Of a stretch of DNA of 48,133 nucleotides, positions 35,211 to 44,495 are shown piece by piece. Source of the stretch: Nostoc sp. WHI (GTDB taxonomy: Bacteria; Cyanobacteriota; Cyanobacteriia; Cyanobacteriales; Nostocaceae). Each line of letters starts with the position of its first letter. Position 1 is the stretch's first letter. The position numbers and the translations under genes are program-made. The notes beneath the pieces were generated by a model that saw nothing but the letters and a program-made list of their open reading frames with translations, was not told the DNA's origin and did not search any database. The DNA is taken from positions 1 to 48,133 of the forward strand of contig NZ_WBKM01000247.1 of the NCBI RefSeq assembly GCF_015714725.1, given 5' to 3'.

Positions 35211-36161
35211 TCACCTGGGAACTGGCACTTGATTAATTACCGATGCAATTACCGCGTCTATTTGTAAACCATCCAGCATTGCTTCTGGTTTCAAAATAAG
35301 CCGATGACGTAGCAAGGGCGATGCAACTGCTTTAACATCATCTGGCGTTACAAAATCCCTTTTAGCTAACCAGGCTAAGGCTTGAGATGTCTGCAACCAA
35401 GCACCGGCGGCGCGAGGCGATGCACCTAAAATTAAATCGGGATGTTGGCGCGATGTTCTCACCAATGCCAACAAATAATCAACGATCGCTTCTGATACTT
35501 TAACTTCTTTAGCTGCTTGTCGTGCTTGCAAAATATCGGCTACTGTTGCTATTGGTTTCAAACGGCTAATATCCAAACGCCGTGCTGCAAAACCCGCCTG
35601 ACGATTGAGTAACATTTGTTTTTCCGCAGCTTGATCTGGGTAATCTACCACCAGCTTAAATAAAAACCTGTCCAACTGCGCTTCTGGCAAGGGATAAGTC
35701 CCCTCAAATTCTAAGGGGTTTTGCGTCGCAATCACCCAAAATAAATCTGGTAAGGGCAAACTTTCACCATCGAGTGTTACTTGCATCTCTTCCATCGCTT
35801 CTAACAGCGCCGCTTGTGTCTTGGGAGGAGTACGGTTAATCTCGTCTGCTAGCAATATTTCGGTAAATATTGGTCCTTTTTTTAAAGTGAAATTGCGGCT
35901 ATTCAAGTCAAAAATGTTTGTACCAGTAATATCCGATGGTAAGACATCTGGTGTTAGTTGAATCCGGCGAAAGTCTCCTTGGATTAACTGCGCTAAAACT
36001 TTAACTAGGAGGGTTTTACCAGTTCCCGGTACTCCTTCTAAAATTATATGTCCCCCCGCTAGCAATGCTATTAGGAGTTGTTGTATAAGGCTAGATTGTC
36101 CGACGATTACTTGGTTAAGACCTTGACCGAGGCGAATTAAGATAGGATGGGTTTCGCTCAT
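35211..36161 (-). CDS. MoxR family AAA+ ATPase
   Basis: A 316-residue MoxR-type chaperone ATPase. Walker A is G-V-P-G-T-G-K-T (43-50), Walker B is I-L-L-A-D-E-I-N-R-T-P-P-K-T-Q, followed by A-L-L-E-A-M-E-E, and sensor 1 is F-W-V-I-A-T-Q-N-P (about 143-151). The arginine finger region P-E-A-Q-L-D-R-F and a C-terminal helical lid (D-D-V-K-A-V-A) are present. MoxR proteins form hexamers that remodel partner VWA/DUF58 proteins. The DUF4350 gene ends 55 bp upstream on the same strand, so the two are probably co-transcribed. Confidence 0.93.
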   Translation of the reverse strand: MSETHPILIRLGQGLNQVIVGQSSLIQQLLIALLAGGHIILEGVPGTGKTLLVKVLAQLIQGDFRRIQLTPDVLPSDITGTNIFDLNSRNFTLKKGPIFTEILLADEINRTPPKTQAALLEAMEEMQVTLDGESLPLPDLFWVIATQNPLEFEGTYPLPEAQLDRFLFKLVVDYPDQAAEKQMLLNRQAGFAARRLDISRLKPIATVADILQARQAAKEVKVSEAIVDYLLALVRTSRQHPDLILGASPRAAGAWLQTSQALAWLAKRDFVTPDDVKAVASPLLRHRLILKPEAMLDGLQIDAVIASVINQVPVPR

Positions 36162-36216
36162 ATTTTTATTTATAAAGAACTAACGCAGAAATATCATGCC
36201 TAATTGCAAAAATTAA

Positions 36217-36234
36217 TTACGAATTACGAATTAC
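36217..36234. repeat. ATTCGTAA-type STRR encoding the DUF4350 C-terminus
   Basis: Read on the minus strand this is GTAATTCGTAATTCGTAA, encoding the final Val-Ile-Arg-Asn-Ser and the stop. It is the same octamer family as the array at the ftsH stop (26743-26775). Confidence 0.85.
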
Positions 36235-37311
36235 CCTAATGGTTCGCCATTTCCCCAACCAGCTTAACAGTTCTCGTTCACTGATGGGTTGTTTCCGGGA
36301 TTGTAGCTTTAAAACTGCATCTAGTTCTGCTGGACTTTTGCCTGTTTTTTCTATCCAGACATTGATCAAGGCTTGATGTTCTAAAGGTATTTGCCCTAAT
36401 CCTAAAGTTTTTTGGAGTTGCAGTTGTTCTTGTTTACCTAGCATCTCGACAACAAAGTTATTCGTATCAGCTTTCTGCAACACTCCTGCTAAAGCTTGGA
36501 TGTATGCCTCGCTGTTGTTTATGACTGGTATATCTAAAGCTACTGGCTTACCAAAGCGGCGATTTTGCGCCCAAATTAGCATCAATAGCAGGATACCTAC
36601 TTGCACTAATATTGGAAATAGAGGAGTTTTTGCAAAGAAACTTGATAAACTTCCTTCGTTTTCTTTCTCTCTAATATCGGCATCTTTATAGCCGTGGATG
36701 TATTCATCTACTAATATTGTGTTACCTTTTTGAGTAACTAAATTGGCTAGATACTTAAAATTACTTAAATAATCTTGGTAAGCGTTAGCGGCTAAATAAG
36801 GAGTGGTAGAAAAAATCACGCTTCCTTCTTTATACTTTTCTTCCCAGACTACAGCACCAAAGCGATCGCCTAAATTAACTTGCTTCTGGTTAGCTTTGCG
36901 ATATCGTCTGCGCGTGTCAATCTTAACATCTCCTTGGGGAGATTTCTGCATGGTGCTAAAGTCTGCTTCTGTAACCCGCGCCCTCGTACCTAAAATTACC
37001 AAAGTATTCCCTTTTTCTACCCATTCAAGCTCTTCACTATCCAGGCTCGCCTCTCTGGGAGAGCTACTTACCTGCAAAAGGGTAACAGGGCTATTCTCTG
37101 GCTGAATATCACTAAAAGGTTTTTGCCAGCGCTTGATAGAAATTTTCTGCTGTTGCATAAAAGCATACCAAGCACCATAGCCATCGGAGGCGCGGTTATA
37201 AGTAGAGCCATTATTAAGTTTACTATTATTGGGAGCCGCGATCAAACTAAGTAAAATAATGGCTGCTAGTGCGATCGCTCCCATCCAAGCAAGGCGATTT
37301 GAACGTTTCAT
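36217..37311 (-). CDS. DUF4350 domain membrane protein
   Basis: A 364-residue protein from ATG 37311 (TTG 37317 is less likely). An N-terminal helix (about 8-26) and a central helix near residue 235 (L-F-P-I-L-V-Q-V-G-I-L-L-L-M-L-I-W) bound a region with the DUF4350 pattern: a S-D-G-Y-G-A-W-Y-A-F-type start, then V-I-L-G-T-R-A and I-L-V-D-E-Y-I-H-G. DUF4350 proteins occur with MoxR and DUF58 genes, and the order here (DUF4350, MoxR, then DUF58) is the usual one. The function is unknown. The last five residues derive from an octamer repeat. Confidence 0.85.
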   Translation of the reverse strand: MKRSNRLAWMGAIALAAIILLSLIAAPNNSKLNNGSTYNRASDGYGAWYAFMQQQKISIKRWQKPFSDIQPENSPVTLLQVSSSPREASLDSEELEWVEKGNTLVILGTRARVTEADFSTMQKSPQGDVKIDTRRRYRKANQKQVNLGDRFGAVVWEEKYKEGSVIFSTTPYLAANAYQDYLSNFKYLANLVTQKGNTILVDEYIHGYKDADIREKENEGSLSSFFAKTPLFPILVQVGILLLMLIWAQNRRFGKPVALDIPVINNSEAYIQALAGVLQKADTNNFVVEMLGKQEQLQLQKTLGLGQIPLEHQALINVWIEKTGKSPAELDAVLKLQSRKQPISERELLSWLGKWRTIRVIRNS

Positions 37312-37470
37312 TTTCAATTTTCTAAATAATCACTTGGTTTCACGATCAAGATTAGAGATGACAAGTGCTAATACTTACTTATTTTTTAAGTAAAGTCAAA
37401 AATATGATTAACTTTATTAAACCCATGCATTAAAACACTTATGAAACAAACTATACAAATTCCTTAAATT

Positions 37471-38751
37471 ATGCACATCACAATCTTAACCATTGGTTCG
37501 CGTGGCGATGTTCAGCCTTACATAGCGTTGGCGATAGGCTTGCAAAACGCTGGACATAGGGTGCAACTAGCAACCCACGCCAAATTTGAGCCAGAAATTC
37601 GCGCATACGGATTAGAATTTGCTTTAATTAGCGGTAATCCTCAAGAAGCACTCGCCAGCGAAGCCGGACAAGCGTTAATGCAAACAAAAAATCCAATTAA
37701 CTTCCCGCGTCAGTTTGCAGCCGTAATTGATCCGATTATGAAAACTGCATTAGAGGACTCATGGAACGCTTGTATCTTAACCGATGTAATTATCAGTGGG
37801 AGTGTTGCTTTTTGGGGATTTGATATTGCCCAGAAGTTGGGAGTTCCTTTTTATTTGGCATCAATGCAACCGTTGAATCGCACTAGCGCGTTTCCGAATA
37901 CAGTTACACCACCAGAACTGGCCCGGCTAGGAAGTCTGTATAATCGATTTACGTATATTGTGATCAGCCAATTGTTCTGGTTTGTATTCCGTAAAAGTAC
38001 TAATCAATTTCGTGAAACAACTCTGAACGAACCACCATTAAAATTGTGGGATTTGCCGTTTAAACGCATGAAACTTGCTCAAGTCCAATTTTTAAATGCG
38101 TTTAGTCCTTCGGTTATCCCTAAGCCAGTCGATTGGTCAGAACACAACCATGTTACTGGATACTGGTTTCTTGATCCACCTGCGGACTTTACACCCCCTC
38201 CCGACTTAGTTGAATTTCTTAATTCGGGTGCGCCTCCGGTGTACATTGGATTTGGCAGCATGAGCGGAAAACAAGCCCAAGAAGTCGCTGAAATTGCCTT
38301 AGCTGCACTTGTTAAAACTCAGCAACGGGGAATTTTTCTGACGGGTTGGGGTGGGATTGAAAATGCAGACTTACCCGATACTATATTTGAAATAGAATCG
38401 ATTCCCCACAGTTGGTTATTTCCTCAAATGGCCTGTATTGTACATCATGGTGGTGCAGGAACAACTGCCGCAACATTTCGAGCCGGAGTACCTGGAATCA
38501 TAATTCCATTTTTGGCAGATCAGCCATTTTGGGGATATTTAGGTGTCAAATTAGGTGTGAGTCCCGCAATGATTCGCCAGAATGAATTGACTGTAGATTC
38601 ATTAGCGATCGCAATTACAACCGCAGTTCAAAATAAAAGTATACGCGATCGCGCTACTGCACTCGCTGAAAAAATCTGCTTAGAAAATGGCGTTGCAACA
38701 GCAGTGGAAATTATTGAAAAAACGCTGAATAATCTTAAGCCAAGTCCATAG
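37471..38751 (+). CDS. Glycosyltransferase, GT1/GT28 (sterol-glucosyltransferase-like)
   Basis: A 426-residue GT-B enzyme. The N-terminal half begins M-H-I-T-I-L-T-I-G-S-R-G-D-V-Q-P-Y, the acceptor-side motif of the GT28-like group that includes sterol glucosyltransferases and glycopeptide transferases. The C-terminal half has the nucleotide-sugar site I-V-H-H-G-G-A-G-T-T (H-H at 325-326) and P-F-L-A-D-Q-P-F-W-G. It probably moves a sugar from a UDP- or TDP-donor to a lipid or small hydrophobic acceptor. The acceptor cannot be read from sequence. There are no membrane helices apart from a mildly hydrophobic patch near 175. It stands alone. Confidence 0.87.
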   Translation: MHITILTIGSRGDVQPYIALAIGLQNAGHRVQLATHAKFEPEIRAYGLEFALISGNPQEALASEAGQALMQTKNPINFPRQFAAVIDPIMKTALEDSWNACILTDVIISGSVAFWGFDIAQKLGVPFYLASMQPLNRTSAFPNTVTPPELARLGSLYNRFTYIVISQLFWFVFRKSTNQFRETTLNEPPLKLWDLPFKRMKLAQVQFLNAFSPSVIPKPVDWSEHNHVTGYWFLDPPADFTPPPDLVEFLNSGAPPVYIGFGSMSGKQAQEVAEIALAALVKTQQRGIFLTGWGGIENADLPDTIFEIESIPHSWLFPQMACIVHHGGAGTTAATFRAGVPGIIIPFLADQPFWGYLGVKLGVSPAMIRQNELTVDSLAIAITTAVQNKSIRDRATALAEKICLENGVATAVEIIEKTLNNLKPSP

Positions 38752-38811
38752 CGGACGTTCGTTAAGTATAAAACAAAGTACTTCCCTGCTTTCTGAGGAA
38801 TTCCTTTAAAT

Positions 38812-40302
38812 ATGAAGAAAAAAAAAGTTCGGCTATTAACGATACTGTTTGTAGCAATTTTAGTAATCAACATGATCACAGGACATAGTGATCCTCTAAA
38901 AGCTGCTTCATCTTTAAATAAAGATACCCTGACGATGATTACTTCACCAGATTATCCGCCTTATGAATTTTATGATACCAAAGGAGGTGATCGCCAAATC
39001 GTTGGCTTTGATATAGATATTGCCAAGACTCTAGCTCAAAAACTAGGGTTTAAACTTCAGATAATGGAATCCGATTTTAATGGATTGATTCCTGCACTCC
39101 AAGCAAATCGGGCTGATTTTGCAATGGCTGGGATGACTCCAACTCCAGAACGTCAGAAAAATATTGATTTTTCAATTATTTATTACGAAGCCAAAGATAC
39201 AATTGTCGCCCTCAAGGGTAGCAACTTAAAGCAACCACAAGATTTATCAGGTAAAAAAGTTGGAGTGCAACTAGGAACGATACAAGAGCAAAATGCTCAA
39301 AAAATTGCTCAAAAAGTTGCGGGTATTCAGCTAAAGCAACTCAACAAAGTGCCGGAAGTAGTTCAAGAAATTAAATCGGGGCGAATTGATGCCGCAATTG
39401 TTGAAGATACCGTCGCTAAAGGATTCGCCCAAGCTAACCCAGATTTAGAGTTTAATACTATTCCCTCATCCGAAGCAAGTGGATCAGCGATCGCTTTTCC
39501 CAAAGGTTCTTCTTTGGTGGAACCGTTTAACAAAGTGCTTCAACAAATGAAGGACTTGGGTACATTGAAAAAACTAGGAACCAAGTGGTTTTCACAGAAT
39601 ATTATCGCCACTACTGCATCCTCAACTCCTATTAAAAGTGGACTCAATCTCGATTTCACCAGAATCCTCCCAGATATTCCCTTTATTCTTCGGGGAATTC
39701 CCTTAACTTTGCTGTTTACATTATTATCTGTATCCTTGGGTTTAATTTGGGGAACAATACTCTCTCTATTAAAAATTATCGGCATCAAACCGCTTACCTG
39801 GCTTGCTAACGCCTACACTTCTGTCTTTCGAGGCACACCCTTGCTGTTACAGTTGGCGTTGGTTTATTACGCAACACCTCAGCTTACAGGTTATGACATT
39901 TCGGCATTGGAAGCAGGAGTACTAACTTTTACCCTCAATTCTGGGGCTTATATGTCGGAAACCATCAGGGGTGGGATTCAAGCGGTGGATAAAGGACAAA
40001 GTGAGGCGGCGATGTCTATGGGTGTTCCCTATTGGTTGATGATGTGGGATATAATTTTTCCTCAAGGATTGAAGAACATTCTTCCAGCATTGGTGAATGA
40101 AACTATCGGACTGCTAAAAGATTCTGCATTAGTGTCAACAATTGGTGTAGTGGAAATATTACGCAGTGCCCAAATTGTTGGTGCAAATAAATATATTTAT
40201 TTTGAACCTTTGCTATTTGCAGGCTTAATCTACTATCTTCTAGTAATGGGTTTGACTTTTAGTGCATCCGCTTTAGAAAAAAGGTTACGGCAAAGTGAGT
40301 AA
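38812..40302 (+). CDS. Fused amino-acid ABC transporter binding protein and permease (BgtB-like)
   Basis: A 496-residue protein joining two normally separate subunits. After a signal-anchor (about 6-24), residues about 37-265 form a periplasmic solute-binding domain (S-P-D-Y-P-P-Y-E-F, G-F-D-I-D-I-A, A-D-F-A-M-A-G-M-T-x-T-P-E-R). Residues about 280-490 are a HisM-type permease with the coupling loop G-Q-S-E-A-A-M-S-M-G-V-P-Y and F-P-Q-G-L-K-N-I-L-P. This matches the cyanobacterial Bgt system, in which BgtB (fused) and a separate ATPase BgtA import basic amino acids and glutamine. The specificity is inferred. No ATPase gene is adjacent, so it must be encoded elsewhere. Confidence 0.9.
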   Translation: MKKKKVRLLTILFVAILVINMITGHSDPLKAASSLNKDTLTMITSPDYPPYEFYDTKGGDRQIVGFDIDIAKTLAQKLGFKLQIMESDFNGLIPALQANRADFAMAGMTPTPERQKNIDFSIIYYEAKDTIVALKGSNLKQPQDLSGKKVGVQLGTIQEQNAQKIAQKVAGIQLKQLNKVPEVVQEIKSGRIDAAIVEDTVAKGFAQANPDLEFNTIPSSEASGSAIAFPKGSSLVEPFNKVLQQMKDLGTLKKLGTKWFSQNIIATTASSTPIKSGLNLDFTRILPDIPFILRGIPLTLLFTLLSVSLGLIWGTILSLLKIIGIKPLTWLANAYTSVFRGTPLLLQLALVYYATPQLTGYDISALEAGVLTFTLNSGAYMSETIRGGIQAVDKGQSEAAMSMGVPYWLMMWDIIFPQGLKNILPALVNETIGLLKDSALVSTIGVVEILRSAQIVGANKYIYFEPLLFAGLIYYLLVMGLTFSASALEKRLRQSE

Positions 40303-40480
40303 TGCAATAGACCTCTTATACGAATGTTGTAAGCCTGAAAAGATCGCCGATTTACCTGTAGGTAAATACAAATACAAAGACGGCTGCTTGGAAAAATCTC
40401 AGACGACATCATTTTGAAGAGAAAATTTATTAAAGGTGATAGTCTGCGGCTCGCTCTACCCAGCACAGAAACCGAATAAA

Positions 40481-40523
40481 AAATTCAGCCTAATCTCTTT
40501 ATAGAGGGTATTAGACTGAATTT
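40481..40523. terminator. Bidirectional terminator between ABC permease and amylase genes
   Basis: AAATTCAGCCTAAT pairs with ATTAGACTGAATTT (one mismatch), and an inner CTCT/AGAG pair closes the loop. On the minus strand it is followed by TTTTTTATT, a good terminator for the amylase gene. On the plus strand the trailing sequence is weaker. Confidence 0.8.
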
Positions 40524-40553
40524 CTGTATTTTGAATCAAATTTATTGGAAACT

Positions 40554-42482
40554 CTACGATTCTCTTCCCGATGCCCAGGTATCACGCCATTTGACTGTGC
40601 CTTCTTTCGCAATTACCCAACGGCGATTTACCAAATTTTCGCGCAGAGGCGATCGCCCTTCCCGCCACATGGCATATTTATAAGCAATCAGCTTACCAGC
40701 ACTTTCATCAAAAGGAATCTCAGCAGACCAAGTATTGGTGTTGATGTACTCTAAAGGATATGCTTTGCTGATATCCCAGTTACCCAACTCTGGGCAATCT
40801 CCTGTTACCACAATGATTTCACCGGGTTCGGTATGCACGCCAGTGAGTTGGACACGCACAATTGTTTGTCCTTTTATCCGTTCCCCAACGCGGCTGAAAA
40901 CAAGCACTCCCCGTTCTTCCAGTATCAGGTTATAAATCTTGCCATCTTTCACCTCATACTTATTACGAGTTACCACGCAGGTATGTTCGCCATCGGGTAA
41001 TTCTGTTTCTACTTCTGGTAGAGTAACTTCTCCTCCCCGGTTTAAAGCTACAAAACACAGTGAGTCACGATAGCGGCGCAAATAACAATAAACGTCGGGT
41101 GTTAAGTATTTTTGCCAGTGGCTACCCATTGATACGGCTGGATTCAGTCGCCGTAATCCCGACAGCAGCCTGATACAACGATAAATCTCACTCTCAGTAT
41201 CCCAATTTTCCATCATCGGGCGGTTATATGGGTCATTACCGCCATCGGTGTCATCGTGCAAATACTGTTCTGTGCCGTAGTATATACAGGGAATGCCGCG
41301 AGATGTCATGATTAAGGCGATCGCTATCTTCAACATCGCTGGATCGGGATTCAGCGATTGGAAGCGGCACATATCATGGTTATCGATGAAGGTGACTAAC
41401 TCTGTTGCCCCCTTGTAGCGATAATCTTGGTCAAAGATGTATTGAATTGTTTGGAATCCGTTTTCTGAACCTTGCGCTAGTGCGGCTCGAATTGCCACGC
41501 ACAACCCAAAGTCTAGAAGTGTCATCCCTGAGTGGTTAACAAATTCCACCGAGCGATCGTCACTAGGATTACTGTAAATCCATTCACCAAAAATAAATAC
41601 ATCTGGTTTGTGATTGGTCATCTCACCAGTGAATTCTTGCCAAAACCAGATGGGCATATGCTTGACAGTATCCACCCGTAGTGCATCCACACCCCGGTCT
41701 AGCCATTGTTTAATGGCTGACTTGATATACTCACGATATTCCGTATTGTTTTCATTGAAGGTTGCTAGACCACATAATTCACAGTTCTGTACTTGCCAAT
41801 CATCTTCCCAGTTTTGTACTTCGCCATAGTGGTGATACCAATGATTAACATCGTCATTGAAGTCAGCAATTTTGACGCCATCATCATATAATTCACCCTT
41901 ACTACCACTGGTATCAGGGCTGCTGTGATTGCAGACAATATCCAGCACCAGCTTCATATTGCGCTTGTGCAGTTCTGTAATTAACCGATCAAAGGTCGTA
42001 TTTCTTTCTTCCTGGGTAGCGTTTAAAGAAGGGTTGTCTCCGTCAGCAATGTAGCGAGGATTAAGCCTCTTAAAATCTTTTGTCCAATAGCCATGTAGCG
42101 CTGCATTACCAACAAATAACTCTTCAACCTGCTCGAATAACGGAGTTAGCCAAAGGGCTGTGACTCCCATATTTTTGAGATAGTCCAATTTGTCAATGAC
42201 ACCTTGCAAGTCTCCACCCCAGTACTTACCCCAATCTTGCCTATTAGGATCGTACAACTCGGAATTTGCACCTTCGCTGTTATCTGGATCGCCATCAAAA
42301 AAGCGATCAACCACAAGAAAGTAAATGGTTTCCTGACGAAATTCAATATCTCTAGTGTAAAGGAACTCTAGGTCAACCTCCGTATCTGATGGTGGTGTTT
42401 CTATAAGAGCTTCTACTTTTTCTTGTGCAGAATCAACTTTATATTGATCTGGTGAAAACTGGGATGGAGGAGTTGTTACCAT
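40554..42482 (-). CDS. GH13 alpha-amylase family enzyme with C-terminal CBM20
   Basis: A 642-residue glycoside hydrolase. After about 50 variable residues the TIM barrel begins (I-Y-F-L-V-V-D-R-F-F-D-G-D). The catalytic set is complete: nucleophile Asp271 (L-R-V-D-T-V-K-H), acid/base Glu300 (F-G-E-W) and Asp370 (F-I-D-N-H-D), with D-I-V-C-N-H-S as conserved region I. Residues about 545-640 are a starch-binding CBM20 domain (V-V-T-G-D-C-P-E-L-G-N-W). The Y-W-G-G-D-L-Q-G-V element and CBM20 recall cyclodextrin glucanotransferases, so either hydrolysis or transglycosylation of alpha-1,4-glucan is possible. No signal peptide is seen, so it probably acts on intracellular glycogen or maltodextrin. 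It ends at a strong terminator shared with the convergent transporter gene. Confidence 0.93.
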   Translation of the reverse strand: MVTTPPSQFSPDQYKVDSAQEKVEALIETPPSDTEVDLEFLYTRDIEFRQETIYFLVVDRFFDGDPDNSEGANSELYDPNRQDWGKYWGGDLQGVIDKLDYLKNMGVTALWLTPLFEQVEELFVGNAALHGYWTKDFKRLNPRYIADGDNPSLNATQEERNTTFDRLITELHKRNMKLVLDIVCNHSSPDTSGSKGELYDDGVKIADFNDDVNHWYHHYGEVQNWEDDWQVQNCELCGLATFNENNTEYREYIKSAIKQWLDRGVDALRVDTVKHMPIWFWQEFTGEMTNHKPDVFIFGEWIYSNPSDDRSVEFVNHSGMTLLDFGLCVAIRAALAQGSENGFQTIQYIFDQDYRYKGATELVTFIDNHDMCRFQSLNPDPAMLKIAIALIMTSRGIPCIYYGTEQYLHDDTDGGNDPYNRPMMENWDTESEIYRCIRLLSGLRRLNPAVSMGSHWQKYLTPDVYCYLRRYRDSLCFVALNRGGEVTLPEVETELPDGEHTCVVTRNKYEVKDGKIYNLILEERGVLVFSRVGERIKGQTIVRVQLTGVHTEPGEIIVVTGDCPELGNWDISKAYPLEYINTNTWSAEIPFDESAGKLIAYKYAMWREGRSPLRENLVNRRWVIAKEGTVKWRDTWASGRES

Positions 42483-43182
42483 AAAAAACTCAAAATTTCA
42501 CGAAATTCAGGTTTGTAGATTCAACAGTACAGCGTTTTGAGTATTATGTGAGCTACAAACATCGGTATTTTGACATCCTGCCCACGGTGTAGGTATCTAT
42601 CGCTAGCTAGTTTATAATTCTATCAATAGATGTAATTCCTCTGCTAGAGGATAAAAACAAAGGGATACAGCAGTTATTGACGGTAATTGCTTGCTAACAA
42701 AAATTTACAATATCAATATCTAGTCAAAGTGACCTGCGGGAAATACTGAGCCTAGCTTGTGTTTGAGTAAGGTAGACACATTCGGCGGCAGGCTCGTCGA
42801 GCTTCATACATAATTGAGTAAAATTATTTGTTTTAAAGAATATATATTTATCTTTAAGATTTTTAAAGAAAGTAAATAATAAGTAATCAAAAAATATATA
42901 AATTTGAGGTAACAAATTCCTTTTGTTACCACTGGATGTCAAGCTATAGAGTTGTGCGCGAAAAATAATCATGGAGTGGTAGTGACTAGATCATCAGAAC
43001 TATTCAAACCAAAGTATTTTTATAAAAATGGTAACTATGTATGTTCAATTTATCATTTAGTTTTATTGTGCCAACTTATTTATTAACGAAGTTTCTCTCT
43101 AGGAGATTTGCTCTGTTGCTAAACTGACCATTGTCACTTTCAATCTGTTATTACTATAAAGCAATTAATTTGGGTAACGATT
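42483..43182. other. 700-bp intergenic region, no supported gene
   Basis: AT-rich, between the divergent amylase and TerB-like genes, so promoters of both should lie here. An 82-codon minus-strand frame (42724-42972) is Phe/Lys-rich, as expected of random AT-rich DNA. I found no repeat array or strong hairpin. Confidence 0.4.
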
Positions 43183-44232
43183 ATGACCAAACATGACAAG
43201 ATTTTTAACTCACCAAAGACATCAGAAGAATCACTAAGTCCAGAGGAAGCGGTAGCGGCGATCGCAGCTGTCACAGCGATCGCTGATTCATCGATTGAAG
43301 ATGTAGATGCAGAAAGTTTAGCGGTTATCCTCTGGGAATTCGAGGTATTCGAGGAATACTCAGAAGATGAAATTACAGAAATAGTCGATAGACTTATAGG
43401 CATTGCAGAAGAGGAGGGAATTGGACCCCTATTTAATGCCGCCAAAGTATCTCTCTCAGATGAGTTAGTTCTGGATGGTTTTGCTGCTGGAGTGATAGTG
43501 CTTTTAGACGATGAACTCGCCATCCCTAAACAAAAACAAGCCTACCTCAAAAAGCTACAAACAGCCTTGGAACTTGAGGATGAAGAAGCAGAGGAAATCA
43601 TCAAAGAGGTAATTGCAGCCTTTAAAGAAGCAGAAGAAGAAGAATATGAAGATGACGAAGATGAAACAGTAGTCATAGAAGATTATACTCAACAGACATA
43701 TCAATCCCCCTTAGGTAATTTTACGGTAACGATTCCGGTTGATCCCCAGCAGGGCGGTAGAATTCAAAGTCAGGAAGGAGTAGTTGGCTTTTCCGATGAC
43801 ATTGGCACATTGCTGAGAATCGATTATTATCCTTTCCCGCCGGAACAGTTAGAAGAATTGGAGTCTGTTGGACAAGAAGAATATTTACAAACAATTTTAG
43901 TAGACAAGTATATATCCCAAGCGATTTTTGCCAATGTACCAGATGCTTCTGTGGAGTATGCAGAATATTTGGAAGATACTTTGGCAGGGGCTTACTACGT
44001 GTTAGTAGATATGCCCAAAGGTTCGACGATTTCTAAGCAAGAAAATAATGGAACTGCGATGAGATTGGATGCCTACCGAGGGCTACTCACCTTTATCAAT
44101 GGTGAGTTTTTATATATAGTTAGCAGTCAACACAGCTTTTTAAACGGCGAAACTCCCGACTCGGTTGAAGAAGAAGCCGAAGACATTAAGGATAATATTT
44201 TAGAGTTTGTTGAGACTATCGAGTTCACTTAG
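43183..44232 (+). CDS. Acidic protein with TerB-like N-terminal domain, unknown function
   Basis: A 349-residue, strongly acidic cytoplasmic protein. Residues about 18-145 are all-helical and resemble TerB/DjlA-type domains: E-E-A-V-A-A-I-A-A-V-T-A-I-A-D, then L-V-L-D-G-F-A-A-G-V-I-V-L-L-D-D, then K-Q-A-Y-L-K-K-L. A Glu/Asp-rich spacer (E-A-E-E-E-E-Y-E-D-D-E-D-E) leads to a C-terminal beta domain (about 170-349) beginning Y-Q-S-P-L-G-N-F-T-V-T-I-P. I have no name for this second domain. TerB-type domains are linked to stress and membrane-associated processes, but no function should be assumed here. There is no signal peptide or membrane helix. Confidence 0.7.
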   Translation: MTKHDKIFNSPKTSEESLSPEEAVAAIAAVTAIADSSIEDVDAESLAVILWEFEVFEEYSEDEITEIVDRLIGIAEEEGIGPLFNAAKVSLSDELVLDGFAAGVIVLLDDELAIPKQKQAYLKKLQTALELEDEEAEEIIKEVIAAFKEAEEEEYEDDEDETVVIEDYTQQTYQSPLGNFTVTIPVDPQQGGRIQSQEGVVGFSDDIGTLLRIDYYPFPPEQLEELESVGQEEYLQTILVDKYISQAIFANVPDASVEYAEYLEDTLAGAYYVLVDMPKGSTISKQENNGTAMRLDAYRGLLTFINGEFLYIVSSQHSFLNGETPDSVEEEAEDIKDNILEFVETIEFT

Positions 44233-44246
44233 TCTCAAAATCGAAA

Positions 44247-44331
44247 GGGAGTAGGGAATGGGGAGTAGGGAGTAGGGAATGGGGAGTAGGGAGTAGGGAG
44301 TAGGGAATGGGGAGTAGGGAATGGGGAGTAG
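44247..44331. repeat. GGGAGTAG/GGGAATGG short tandem repeat array
   Basis: About eleven alternating units of GGGAGTAG and GGGAATGG type follow the TerB-like gene, a classic Nostoc STRR. A second small array, CAATGCC repeated three times, lies at 44356-44376. Confidence 0.9.
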
Positions 44332-44425
44332 GGGTATCAGGAAAATAACACCACAATGCCCAATGCCCAATGCCCCTAAAATATGCTAACCTAGTATGGT
44401 TAACTATAATCTCGCACATCTAAGA

Positions 44426-44483
44426 ATTCGGGTGTTTCCCAGTTGGGAAATACACTTGGATGGAGGTTTAACCCGAATAGGAG
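44426..44483 (+). promoter_or_regulatory. Structured rpsB mRNA leader abutting the ribosome binding site
   Basis: ATTCGGGT (44426-44433) pairs exactly with ACCCGAAT (44471-44478). Inside is a perfect hairpin TTTCCCA-GT-TGGGAAA (44435-44450), then a single-stranded TGGATGGAGG-containing stretch. The ribosome binding site AGGAG (44479-44483) starts directly after the outer stem, 12 bases before the rpsB ATG. This arrangement suits translational feedback by S2, which is known for rpsB-tsf in E. coli; that it occurs here is inference. Confidence 0.6.
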
Positions 44484-44495
44484 TTAAGAATTTAT

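Noticed and set aside
42724..42972. 82-codon minus-strand frame in the amylase-TerB gap
   Set aside because: Phe/Lys/Ile-rich composition expected from AT-rich non-coding DNA; no ribosome binding site.
44247..44376. Tandem repeats considered as a CRISPR array
   Set aside because: Units are 7-8 bp and contiguous with no unique spacers, so this is an STRR and not CRISPR.
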